A model generated the notes under the pieces. It saw nothing but the letters and a program-made list of their open reading frames with translations. It had not been told where the DNA came from and did no database searches. From DATEPR01 sp036503065 (lineage in GTDB: Bacteria > Actinomycetota > Actinomycetes > Mycobacteriales > Pseudonocardiaceae), in NCBI GenBank assembly GCA_036503065.1, contig DASXXM010000386.1:1-8789 (forward strand): a DNA stretch of 8,789 nucleotides, written 5' to 3'. A program made the translations under genes and the position numbers. Shown piece after piece: positions 1-6,159 of this stretch. Every line of letters starts with the position of its first letter. Positions within the stretch are counted from its first letter, which is position 1.

Positions 1-1076
1 GGGACCAGGCCCTCCTTGTGCCGGTCCTGCGGCACGAAGCCAAGTCCCGCGTCCAGTGCCGACGTCACGTTGCCCGGCTTGACCCGTCGCCCGGCCACCC
101 GCACGGCACCGGTGGTCTGGCGGCGCAGGCCCACCACGGTCTCGGCGAACGGGATCCGGCCGCTGCCGCCGACCCCGGTCACGCCGACCACCTCGCCGGC
201 CCGCACGGCGAGGTCCACGCCGTCGAAATCACCGTCCAGCGTCAGGTTTTCGGTGGCCAGCACGACATCCGCCGATGCGGGCACCGGCGGCCGGTCATAG
301 GTCGCCTCGGCCGCGACGGACTCGCCGGTCATGGCCGCGACCAGCCCGTTCGGCGTGATGTCGGCGACCGGCTCGGTCAGCACGTGCCGGGCGTCCCGGA
401 ACACGGTGACCGTGTCGCAGACGGCGAACACCTCCTGCAGGTGGTGCGAGATGAACAGGAAGGTCACCCCGTTCTCGCGCAACGCCCGCATCCGGTCGAA
501 CAGCCGCTCGATGCCGCGCCCGTCCAACTGCGCGGTCGGCTCGTCCAGGATCACGAACCGGGCGCCCAACGACAGCGCCCGCGCGATCTCCACCATCTGC
601 CGCTGCTCGACGCCGAGATCCCCGGCCAGCTGATCCGGCCCGACCGCGACCTCGTAGGCGTCCAGCAGGTCGCCCGCCTGCCGCCGCAGCGCGCGCCAGC
701 CGATCGGCCCGGCACCGGCCTGCCGGTTGAGGAACAGGTTCTCCGCCACCGACAGCGTCGGAATGATGGTCGACTTCTGGTAGACGCACGCCACCCTGCG
801 GCGCCAGCCGTCCCGGTCCGCGAAGGCGGGCGCGGGCTCGCCGCTGAACCGCAGTTCGCCGGCATCGGCCCGCTGCAGGCCGGTCAGGATCGCCACCAGG
901 GTCGACTTGCCGGCGCCGTTGCGGCCGACGAGGCCGTGCGTGTGACCGGGCTCGATCACGATGCCGGCGTCCGCGAGCGCGATTGTCGCGCCGTACCGCT
1001 TGGTGACGCCACGCGCATCGACCACCGGCGCGGTGTCCGGTGTGGACACCGCACCGGCCGGCTCACCGAGGGTCAC
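1..1076 (-). CDS. Sugar ABC transporter ATP-binding protein, double NBD (RbsA/MglA/XylG type), 3' end outside window
   Basis: This cytoplasmic ATPase powers uptake of the sugar bound by the adjacent binding protein. 358 codons are visible with no stop; the family is usually about 500 residues, so roughly 70% is present. NBD1 has Walker A GRNGAGKST (residues 51-59), a Q-loop at Q100, a signature region LGVEQRQMVEIARAL (154-168, replacing the usual LSGGQ), Walker B FVILDEPT (174-181) and the switch His211 in SHH. NBD2 begins near residue 272. Its P-loop GVGGSGR lacks the lysine, and it continues to GFVPQDRHKEGL, the counterpart of the PEDRK-EGL motif. A lysine-less second P-loop is normal in this family, not damage. 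The GTG start overlaps the binding-protein stop as GTGA (1073-1076), which suggests translational coupling. The permease is expected further left. Confidence 0.95.
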   Translation of the reverse strand, partial: MTLGEPAGAVSTPDTAPVVDARGVTKRYGATIALADAGIVIEPGHTHGLVGRNGAGKSTLVAILTGLQRADAGELRFSGEPAPAFADRDGWRRRVACVYQKSTIIPTLSVAENLFLNRQAGAGPIGWRALRRQAGDLLDAYEVAVGPDQLAGDLGVEQRQMVEIARALSLGARFVILDEPTAQLDGRGIERLFDRMRALRENGVTFLFISHHLQEVFAVCDTVTVFRDARHVLTEPVADITPNGLVAAMTGESVAAEATYDRPPVPASADVVLATENLTLDGDFDGVDLAVRAGEVVGVTGVGGSGRIPFAETVVGLRRQTTGAVRVAGRRVKPGNVTSALDAGLGFVPQDRHKEGLV

Positions 1077-2122
1077 GACTGCCCAATCTGGTTGCCCCAC
1101 AGACTCTTGTCGTCGACGTTGGCCTTGGTCACCAGTGGCGCCGGCAGCTGGTCCTCCAGGTTGCCGCTGCCCCAGGACACGATGGTGCTGTTGTGGTCGG
1201 TCGGGCCCGGCTTGAACGTCGTGCCGGCCAGCGCGGCCTTCGCGTAGAAGAGCGCGTACTGGGCGTAGAGGTCGGCGGGCTGCGACACGGTCGCGTCGAT
1301 CTGGCCGGCCCGGATGGCGGCGTACTCCTGCGGGATGCCGTCGTTGGACACGATCGAGATGTGACCGGGCTGGCCTGCCGGGATCAGCTTGTTCGCGCTC
1401 TTGAGCACCTGCAGCGTCGGCGCCAGGAACACGCCGCCCGCCTGCATGTAGATGCCGTTGATGTCCGGGTGCTGGGTCATCACGGTCTGCAGGTCACCGG
1501 CGGCCGTCGGGCCGTCCCAGTTCGTCGGCTCCGCGTACACGTTGATGTTGGGGTACTTGGACTTCATGCAGTCGCCGAAGGCCTGCGAGCGGTCCCGGCC
1601 GTTGATCGAGTTCAGCGCGCCCTCGAACTCCACCACGCCGCCGCTGCCGTGCAGTTGCTGGCCGAGGAAGTCGCAGGCCTTGGTGCCGTAGGCCTTGTTG
1701 TCCGCGCGGACGGTCATGTAGACCTTGCCCGAGTCCGGCCGCGTGTCCACCGTGATGACCGGGATGTTCTTGCTGTTCAACGTCTTCACCGTGCTGATCA
1801 CCGCGCCGGTGTCCTGCGGCGCCATCACCACGGCCTTGGCGCCCTGCGCCACCAGCGTCTGCACGTTGGCCGCGAGCTTGCTGTTGTCGTTCTCCGAGTT
1901 GGTGACCGGCATCAGGTCCACGCTGAGCGACTTGGCCTTCTGCGGCACGTACTTGGCGTAGGCGTTCCAGAAGTCGGAGTCCGAGCGGGGCTGGTCGAGA
2001 CCGACCTTGCCGCCGCTGGTCGACGTGCTGCCGCCGGTCGCGGCGTTCGAACTGCAACCGGCCATGACGATGACGCCGACCGCCAGGCCGGCGGTGGCCT
2101 TCAACAACGTACGCAAATGCAT
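1073..2122 (-). CDS. Sugar ABC transporter substrate-binding lipoprotein (RbsB-like, type I periplasmic binding protein)
   Basis: This 349-residue protein should capture a sugar outside the membrane and deliver it to the ABC importer. The N-terminus has one basic stretch, a hydrophobic core and a lipobox MAGC with the lipidated Cys23, followed by a Ser/Gly/Thr-rich linker to about residue 38. The rest fits the two-lobed hexose-binding fold: VVMAPQDTGAV (98-108), VITVDTRPDSG (122-132), GRDRSQAF (175-182), SNDG (259-262) and TVSQPADLY (278-286). The ATG at 2122 is chosen because GAAGGAAAGAG lies just upstream (2126-2136) and the signal peptide starts there; the open frame reaches 2320 only by running into the SDR gene. 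It lies 52 bases after the SDR gene. Its neighbours suggest L-fucose or a similar 6-deoxy sugar as ligand, but sequence alone does not fix the ligand. Confidence 0.93.
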   Translation of the reverse strand: MHLRTLLKATAGLAVGVIVMAGCSSNAATGGSTSTSGGKVGLDQPRSDSDFWNAYAKYVPQKAKSLSVDLMPVTNSENDNSKLAANVQTLVAQGAKAVVMAPQDTGAVISTVKTLNSKNIPVITVDTRPDSGKVYMTVRADNKAYGTKACDFLGQQLHGSGGVVEFEGALNSINGRDRSQAFGDCMKSKYPNINVYAEPTNWDGPTAAGDLQTVMTQHPDINGIYMQAGGVFLAPTLQVLKSANKLIPAGQPGHISIVSNDGIPQEYAAIRAGQIDATVSQPADLYAQYALFYAKAALAGTTFKPGPTDHNSTIVSWGSGNLEDQLPAPLVTKANVDDKSLWGNQIGQS

Positions 2123-2174
2123 TGGCTCTTTCCTTCGCTGTGCGTCAACGATGACGGCAGGATGGCGGGGCTGG

Positions 2175-2954
2175 TTAGGTCGTCGGGGACTCGGACTGGA
2201 TGGGGCGCAGGCGAAGCCCCTGCATGCCGCCGTCGACCGCGATCGCGGTGCCAGTGATGGCGGTGGTGAGCGGACTGGCGAGGTGGCAGATCGTGGCCGC
2301 GACCTCGTCGGCGGTGACAAGGCGCCCGGTCGGTTGCCGGGCGCGCAGGGCAGCCAGCTCCGCGTCGGGGTCGGTGGCGGCGGCGAGCAGCCGACGCACC
2401 CACGGGGTGTCCGCGGTGCCCGGGTTGACGCAGTTGACCCGGATGCCCTCCCGCACGTGGTCGGCGGCCATGGCCAGGGTCAGCGAGTAGACCGCGCCCT
2501 TGGACGCGCTGTAGAGCGCGCGGGCGGGCAGCCCCGCGGTGGCCGCGATGGAGCAGGTGTTCACGATCGCCGGGTGGCGGCCGGCCGCCACCGACTCGCG
2601 CAGCCACCGCAGTGCGGCCCTGGCGACCCGGACCATGCCCAGCACGTTGACGTCCAGCACCCGGCGCCACTCGTCGAGCTCGTTGTCCTCGACCGTGCCC
2701 TGGGCGCCGATGCCGGCGTTGTTGACCACGATGTCGATCCCGCCCATCCGGTCGGCCGCCTCGGCGACCGCGGCGGCCACCGCGTCGTCGGCGACGTCGG
2801 CCCTGATGCCGATCAGCGGCTCGGGCACCGCGGACGGGTCCAGGTCGAGGCAGGCGACCTGGGCCCCCCTTGCGGCCAGCATGGCCGCGGCGGCCAGGCC
2901 GATACCGGAACCACCTCCCGTCACGATCGCCCGCGTCCCGCTGAACTCAGTCAC
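2175..2954 (-). CDS. SDR-family dehydrogenase, probable 2-keto-3-deoxy-L-fuconate dehydrogenase
   Basis: A classical short-chain dehydrogenase of 259 residues. The cofactor loop is TGGGSGIG (12-19). Asp37 at the end of strand beta-2 favours NAD+ over NADP+. NNAG (78-81) follows, and the catalytic set is complete: Asn103, Ser135, Tyr148 and Lys152 (YSASK). The segment NCVNPGTADTPW is typical of the branch that holds 2-keto-3-deoxy-L-fuconate dehydrogenases and animal DHRS6/BDH2. With the fuconate dehydratase immediately upstream, oxidation of 2-keto-3-deoxy-L-fuconate to the 2,4-diketo acid is the best-supported role; the substrate is inferred. The start at 2954 (GTG) is preferred over the GTG at 2969: it has GGAGG eight bases upstream and a GTGA overlap with the dehydratase stop. 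L-fucose dehydrogenase is an alternative role. Confidence 0.9.
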   Translation of the reverse strand: MTEFSGTRAIVTGGGSGIGLAAAAMLAARGAQVACLDLDPSAVPEPLIGIRADVADDAVAAAVAEAADRMGGIDIVVNNAGIGAQGTVEDNELDEWRRVLDVNVLGMVRVARAALRWLRESVAAGRHPAIVNTCSIAATAGLPARALYSASKGAVYSLTLAMAADHVREGIRVNCVNPGTADTPWVRRLLAAATDPDAELAALRARQPTGRLVTADEVAATICHLASPLTTAITGTAIAVDGGMQGLRLRPIQSESPTT

Positions 2955-4258
2955 GCCTCGTCCCTCCACACCGGTCCCGATGGATACAGGTAGGCGGCGA
3001 TCGAATCAGGGAGCAGCTGGGCGGAGAAACCGGGCATGGTCGGCGCGGTGTAGCGGCCGCCGGTCACCACGACCGGGTCGACGAAGTGCTCGTGCAGGTG
3101 GTCCACGTACTCGATCACCCGGTCCTCGGTGGTCCCGCTGACCGCGAGGTAGTCGAACATGGCCAGGTGCTGCACCAGTTCGCACAGGCCGACACCGCCC
3201 GCGTGCGGGCAGACCGGCACGCCGAACTTGGCCGCCAGCAACAGGATCGCCACGTTCTCGTTCACGCCGGCGACCCGGGCCGCGTCGATCTGCAGGAAGT
3301 CGATCGCGCCCGCCTGGAGCAGTTGCTTGAAGACGATCCGGTTCTGCACGTGCTCGCCGGTGGCGATCTTGACCGGCGCGACGGCCTTGCGGATCGCGGC
3401 GTGCCCGAGCACGTCGTCCGGCGAGGTCGGCTCCTCGACCCACCACGGCTGTAGCGGCGCCAACGCGCGGATCGCCTCGATGCCGGTCGCCACGTCCCAC
3501 CACTGGTTGGCGTCCACCGCGACGCGGATGTCCGGCCCGACCACGTCCCGCACCAGCCGGAACCGGCGCACGTCGTCCTCGCTGTTCGCGCCGACCTTCA
3601 GCTTGAGCTGCGTGAAGCCGTCGGCGATGGCCTCCTTGGTCAGCCGGATCAGCTTGTCGTCGGTGTAGCCGAGCCAGCCGGGGGACGTGGTGTAGGCGGG
3701 GTAGCCGTTGGTCAACAGCTCGAATTCGCGTTCGGCGCGGCCGGTGCGCGCCTTGGTGAGGATGTCCAGCGCCTCGTCCCGGGTGAGCGCGTCGGTGAGG
3801 TAGCGGAAGTCGACCAGGTCGACCAGTTGCGCCGGGCTCAGGTCGGCCAGCAGCCGCCACAGCGGCTTGCCCTCGCGCTTGGCGCGCAGGTCCCACAGGG
3901 CGTTGACAACGGCCGAGATGGCCATGTGCATGACGCCCTTCTCGGGGCCCAGCCAGCGCAGCTGCGCGTCGTGCACGAAGAGGCGCCAGGTGGCGCCCAT
4001 GTCGCCCAGCAGCTCGGCCAGCCCCTTGCCGACCAGGTACGGCGCGAGCGCCTGGATCGCGGCCACCTGCACGTCGTTGCCCCGGCCGATGGTGAACGCG
4101 AAGCCGTGGCCCTCGAGGCCGTCGTCCACGTCGGTGCGCAGCACCACGTAGGCGGCCGAGTAGTCCGGGTTCGGATTCATCGCGTCCGAGCCGTCCAGCT
4201 CGCGCGATGTCGGGAACCGGATGTCGTAGGTGTCGACCGTGATGATGTGGCCGGTCAT
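2951..4258 (-). CDS. fucD: L-fuconate dehydratase (enolase superfamily, mandelate racemase-like)
   Basis: This enzyme dehydrates L-fuconate to 2-keto-3-deoxy-L-fuconate in the oxidative, non-phosphorylated L-fucose pathway in the cytosol. The 435-residue length matches the family. The N-terminal capping domain carries the recognisable VDTYDIRFPTSRELDGSDAM block (8-27). The barrel has the catalytic KLK pair (Lys219/Lys221), Mg2+ ligands Asp249 (VDAN), Glu275 (WWVEEP) and Glu302 (TGEH), and the general acid/base His352 (CPHAGG). This is the full active site of the fuconate dehydratase group, also called ENOSF1/rTS in animals. The ATG at 4258 is chosen because the conserved ITVDTYDIRFP block begins a few residues later. 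The open frame to 4372 would start inside the palindromic control region. The Shine-Dalgarno is weak (GGTGGTG). It is the first gene of the operon and ends in a 4-base overlap with the SDR gene. Confidence 0.94.
   Translation of the reverse strand: MTGHIITVDTYDIRFPTSRELDGSDAMNPNPDYSAAYVVLRTDVDDGLEGHGFAFTIGRGNDVQVAAIQALAPYLVGKGLAELLGDMGATWRLFVHDAQLRWLGPEKGVMHMAISAVVNALWDLRAKREGKPLWRLLADLSPAQLVDLVDFRYLTDALTRDEALDILTKARTGRAEREFELLTNGYPAYTTSPGWLGYTDDKLIRLTKEAIADGFTQLKLKVGANSEDDVRRFRLVRDVVGPDIRVAVDANQWWDVATGIEAIRALAPLQPWWVEEPTSPDDVLGHAAIRKAVAPVKIATGEHVQNRIVFKQLLQAGAIDFLQIDAARVAGVNENVAILLLAAKFGVPVCPHAGGVGLCELVQHLAMFDYLAVSGTTEDRVIEYVDHLHEHFVDPVVVTGGRYTAPTMPGFSAQLLPDSIAAYLYPSGPVWRDEA
2963..2967 (-). 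promoter_or_regulatory. Ribosome binding site that sets the SDR start
   Basis: GGAGG on the minus strand lies inside the last codons of the dehydratase gene, eight bases before the GTG at 2954. This placement makes 2954 a better start than the in-frame GTG at 2969, which has no such site at a proper distance. Confidence 0.7.
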
Positions 4259-4325
4259 GCGCGCACCACCGTCTGCCACCGCGGACCCACTCGGACCAGC
4301 TTCACCAGCACCTCCACACCAGACC

Positions 4326-4356
4326 TCCGATGTATGGCTGTCTATCAGACATCGGA
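4326..4356. promoter_or_regulatory. Nested palindrome, candidate operator of the fuconate/sugar-uptake operon
   Basis: The outer arms TCCGATGT (4326-4333) and ACATCGGA (4349-4356) are perfect 8-bp inverted repeats with a 15-base spacer. Inside is a second perfect inverted repeat, TGTCTATCAGACA (4339-4351). A third pair, GACAT (4348-4352) and ATGTC (4362-4366), overlaps the right side. The site is about 70-100 bases upstream of the dehydratase start. A multi-half-site layout suits a dimeric sugar-responsive repressor (GntR, LacI or DeoR type), but no regulator gene is in the window, so the family is inference only. Confidence 0.55.
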
Positions 4357-4372
4357 TGAATATGTCCAGCAA
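4344..4372 (-). promoter_or_regulatory. Weak promoter candidate for the fuconate operon
   Basis: On the minus strand TTGCTG (4372-4367) is followed after 17 bases by TCTGAT (4349-4344). The -35 is fair and the -10 matches four of six consensus positions. It overlaps the palindromes, as a repressible promoter would, and would give a leader of about 75-80 bases before the ATG at 4258. Other hexamer choices are possible. Confidence 0.3.
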
Positions 4373-4418
4373 GATCTGGTCTCGGTGTGCGGCGAACGGA
4401 CGGCCCCGAGGTGATTGG

Positions 4419-4453
4419 GGTGGCCGCCGGGTTTGTCGGACCTGGCGGCCACC
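4419..4453 (-). terminator. Terminator hairpin of the degraded protease gene
   Basis: GGTGGCCGCC (4419-4428) and GGCGGCCACC (4444-4453) form a perfect 10-bp stem. It can extend inward by about four pairs, one of them G-U, leaving a loop of about seven bases. It begins eight bases past the TGA of the protease fragment on the minus strand. There is no T-run, as is common in actinobacteria. It also separates that transcript from the downstream fuconate operon promoter. Confidence 0.65.
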
Positions 4454-4460
4454 GGGGTGG

Positions 4461-4718
4461 TCAGGATGTACTCAGCGTCGCGCCGTATGAGGCCAGTATT
4501 GCCTCGATGCCGGTGAACATCATGGTGTCGGAGCAGACGTTGCCGCGGGCGGTAAAGGCCGGGCAGGGGAGGTTTTCCGTTTCTTCGAGGCTGTTGAGGC
4601 CTAGGGCGGTGACGCCGCCCGTGCTGTCGACCGCGTAGTCCGGGCCGCCGCTGTCACCTTCGCCGATGAGTGGGAAGCCTGGGGTGTTGTCTGTCGCGCA
4701 ACGGTAAGTGTCTGTTGC
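4461..4718 (-). pseudogene. C-terminal remnant of a trypsin-like (S1/chymotrypsin family) secreted serine protease
   Basis: The minus-strand frame ending at the TGA at 4461-4463 encodes about 85 residues. These include the diagnostic GDSGGP motif with the catalytic serine (coding roughly 4636-4653), a preceding CATDNTPGFP segment, an ALGLNSL stretch and the closing helix-like FTGIEAILASYGA, which matches the C-terminal helix of S1 proteases. The frame is blocked upstream by a TGA at 4719-4721, and no usable start precedes the motif. The His and Asp of the triad, the signal peptide and the first two thirds of a normal protein of about 230-280 residues are absent. The next 40 bases, before the lipoprotein stop, show no protease sequence in any frame. 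I therefore call a 5'-deleted pseudogene. It is not reported as a normal open frame because it lacks a start codon. Confidence 0.75.
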
Positions 4719-4760
4719 TCATGATTAATACGCGCGACTTTCGAGTGATGGAAGCAGGTC

Positions 4761-5177
4761 TCAGCGACTCGTACTCGCGTGCAGCACGCTTCTGCCGTTC
4801 AGGGCAGGCAAGGTCACTTCGCTTGTGCCAACCACAAGGTTTGGCGTGCACACACCATGGCCAGGCGATTTTGGCGCCATCAGGGCGACCACAACGTCCT
4901 TGTCGGCCTGCGTTACCTCGACGCCAGACGGAATCGCCTGGCAGCCGCCATACGAGTAACTGAGCGTGAGAGCGCTACGATTCGTGTCGAGTTGCTGGAG
5001 GGTCCACGGTACCGAGACGAGATTCGCGCTGCCGCTGTTCGTCACCGGCAGCGAATCCGGTGGTGTGGGAACGGTTGATCCTCCGGTGTCGCTGGACCGA
5101 GCGCATGAAACCAACATCGCCGACAGCACCAGCACAAGCAATGTGGCGACTACGCGATCGACATGCGAATTGTTCAT
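4761..5177 (-). CDS. Small lipoprotein of unknown function
   Basis: I do not recognise a named family. The 138-residue product has a signal peptide with a hydrophobic core (residues 9-23) and a lipobox LVSC with Cys25, so it should be anchored to the outer face of the membrane. A Ser/Thr/Pro-rich linker (about 26-50) leads to a compact, mostly beta-strand-like domain of about 88 residues. That domain holds two cysteines, C79 in YGGCQ and C110 in GVCTP, well placed for a disulfide after export. It has no catalytic motif that I can see. The end (VTLPALNGRSVLHA) resembles small actinobacterial lipoproteins of unknown role. The ATG at 5177 is preferred because AAGGGGG sits nine bases upstream and the signal peptide begins there; the frame is open to 5288. 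It may once have been upstream of the protease now reduced to a fragment. Confidence 0.72.
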   Translation of the reverse strand: MNNSHVDRVVATLLVLVLSAMLVSCARSSDTGGSTVPTPPDSLPVTNSGSANLVSVPWTLQQLDTNRSALTLSYSYGGCQAIPSGVEVTQADKDVVVALMAPKSPGHGVCTPNLVVGTSEVTLPALNGRSVLHASTSR

Positions 5178-5274
5178 GCCGTAGAGCCCCCTTGCCGCGT
5201 CAACACTACCAAGCGAGCGGCTCCGGGGTTTCCGCCGATTGGGCGAATTATGAAGGTATACAATAATCGTCCGT

Positions 5275-5289
5275 CGTGTCTCCGACACG
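5275..5289. promoter_or_regulatory. Perfect inverted repeat upstream of the lipoprotein gene
   Basis: CGTGTC (5275-5280), a TCC spacer and GACACG (5284-5289) form a perfect 6-bp-arm inverted repeat about 100 bases before the lipoprotein start. An AT-rich patch (5248-5268) lies between it and the gene, where a promoter may sit. It could be an operator; no bound regulator can be named. Confidence 0.3.
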
Positions 5290-5336
5290 TGGATTGAGCC
5301 TCTGAGTCAGCACCGGCACCTGGCCGGACCAGCACG

Positions 5337-5369
5337 CCGGGCCGTCCCCTTGCGGGTGGGACGGCCCGG
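5337..5369 (-). terminator. Rho-independent-type terminator hairpin after the secreted barrel protein gene
   Basis: CCGGGCCGTCCC (5337-5348) and GGGACGGCCCGG (5358-5369) form a perfect 12-bp stem around a 9-base loop, 16 bases past the stop codon on the minus strand. No T-run follows. Strong GC stems without a T-run are usual in actinobacteria. Confidence 0.8.
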
Positions 5370-5385
5370 TGGGTCGGTGGGATCG

Positions 5386-5940
5386 CTACGGTTTGAAGCA
5401 GGTATTGGTACCCGAGTTGAACAACGGGGTCGAGCTGACCGGCTCGTTCGACGGCGGGTTCACGATCACGCTGCCGCTCTGGGTGAGCGAGTCCTCACAG
5501 TTGATGACCGAGTTCACGTTGCCGTTCTGGCCGCCGACCCACAGGTCGATGTGCTTGAACTTCGGGCCGCCGTCCGGGCCGTGGCCGGCCCAGTCCTGGT
5601 CGCACGCGACGCAGTCGTCCTCCATGATGAAGTAGCGCTTCAGGAACGGGTAGTAGACCTTGGTCCCGATGGGGAGCTCGGCCTTGTCCGTCGCGTAGGT
5701 GACCGGGTTGCTGAAGCTGCCGGTGCCGCCGGCGCCGTTGTGGATCGTCGGGTTCCCGTCGCTCTTCGGGTAGGCGATGGCGTTGCCCGGGGGCGAGTTG
5801 TCCGGCCAGCCGTACAGCGTGACGAAGTACGTCGACGTGGTGCTCGCGGACGCGGGCGCGGGGTGGGTCGCCAGCGCGGCGAACGATGCGATGGCGAGGG
5901 CCAGCGCACTGAGCGCGGCGATCAGGGTACGTCGTGTCAT
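5386..5940 (-). CDS. Secreted protein with probable double-psi beta-barrel (3D/RlpA/GH45-like) fold
   Basis: The 184-residue product has a Sec signal peptide (MTRRTL, hydrophobic core 6-24, likely cleavage after ASA near residue 32). The mature domain begins TYFVTLYGWPDN. The core YATDKAELPIGTKVYYP (82-98), YFIMEDDC (103-110) and KHIDLWVGG (129-137) follows the pattern of double-psi barrels: an Asp before a turn, a PIGT.V strand, then paired acidic residues and an Asp near the end (candidates D85, D108, D109, D132). C110, C113, C148 and C181 could form two disulfides outside the cell. Such barrels act on polysaccharide or cell wall, as in RlpA, expansins and GH45 cellulases, but the substrate here is not shown. 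The ATG at 5940 follows GGAGG (5945-5949). The gene stands alone, with its own promoter and terminator. Confidence 0.78.
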   Translation of the reverse strand: MTRRTLIAALSALALAIASFAALATHPAPASASTTSTYFVTLYGWPDNSPPGNAIAYPKSDGNPTIHNGAGGTGSFSNPVTYATDKAELPIGTKVYYPFLKRYFIMEDDCVACDQDWAGHGPDGGPKFKHIDLWVGGQNGNVNSVINCEDSLTQSGSVIVNPPSNEPVSSTPLFNSGTNTCFKP

Positions 5941-5988
5941 GACACCTCCGTGTTGACCGGGCGCATTAACGATTTGCGAACCATTAGT

Positions 5989-6008
5989 TAAGAAAGGTTC
6001 CTTACTTA
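5989..6008. promoter_or_regulatory. 20-bp near-palindrome at the transcription start of the secreted protein gene
   Basis: TAAGAAAGGTTCCTTACTTA pairs at eight of ten positions about its centre. It lies just downstream of the -10 candidate (6018-6023), where a bound repressor would block transcription. From memory, it resembles the GAAAG-TTTCC palindromes upstream of actinomycete secreted carbohydrase genes that are controlled by ROK-family repressors such as CsnR. That link is inference. Confidence 0.5.
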
Positions 6009-6017
6009 CGAACACGA

Positions 6018-6046
6018 AAAGTACCGCGACGGTATCTCTGGGTCAA
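6018..6046 (-). promoter_or_regulatory. Promoter candidate of the secreted barrel protein gene
   Basis: On the minus strand TTGACC (6046-6041) is separated by 17 bases from TACTTT (6023-6018). The -35 is near consensus and the -10 is weak. The start of transcription would fall around 6010, giving a leader of about 70 bases that contains the palindrome. Confidence 0.5.
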
Positions 6047-6108
6047 GACATGCCGGTCACAGCAAACAACCGATGTCTGTTGAGCAGGTCTTTTCCCGGC
6101 CCGCTGGG

Positions 6109-6114
6109 TAGGGT
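6109..6114 (+). promoter_or_regulatory. Possible -10 element for the antiporter gene
   Basis: TAGGGT fits the TANNNT form common in actinobacterial promoters and lies 46 bases before the antiporter ATG. I see no convincing -35 at 16-19 bases upstream, so this is weak. Confidence 0.2.
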
Positions 6115-6159
6115 CTGGCCCATCGGGGTCGGGGAACGGCGGGAGAAGGACGACCGGTC

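Noticed and set aside
272..310. Missing Walker A lysine in the second nucleotide-binding domain of the ABC ATPase, taken as damage (coordinates approximate)
   Set aside because: Sugar ATPases of the RbsA/MglA type normally have a degenerate second P-loop, so this is not a sign of inactivation.
18..1247. Long plus-strand open frame of 409 codons opposite the ATPase gene
   Set aside because: It is low-complexity, rich in Arg, Gly, His, Asp and Val, with no recognisable motif. The opposite strand carries a clear ABC ATPase with all motifs. This is a GC-rich antisense shadow.
2123..2320. Longer N-terminus for the sugar-binding protein
   Set aside because: It would put about 66 residues of shadow sequence before a clear lipoprotein signal peptide that has its own ribosome binding site.
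2007..2993. Plus-strand open frame over the SDR gene
   Set aside because: The composition is that of a GC-rich shadow and the minus-strand SDR is complete with its catalytic residues.
4259..4372. Longer N-terminus for the fuconate dehydratase
   Set aside because: The extension lies across the palindromic control region and precedes the conserved N-terminal block of the family.
4259..4460. A regulator gene or small RNA in the gap before the fuconate operon
   Set aside because: No open frame with plausible composition is present. Apart from the palindromes, the promoter candidate and the protease terminator I see nothing.
4654..4851. 65-codon minus-strand open frame spanning the lipoprotein end and the protease remnant
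   Set aside because: It bridges two unrelated segments in a third frame, has no ribosome binding site and no similarity I can recognise.
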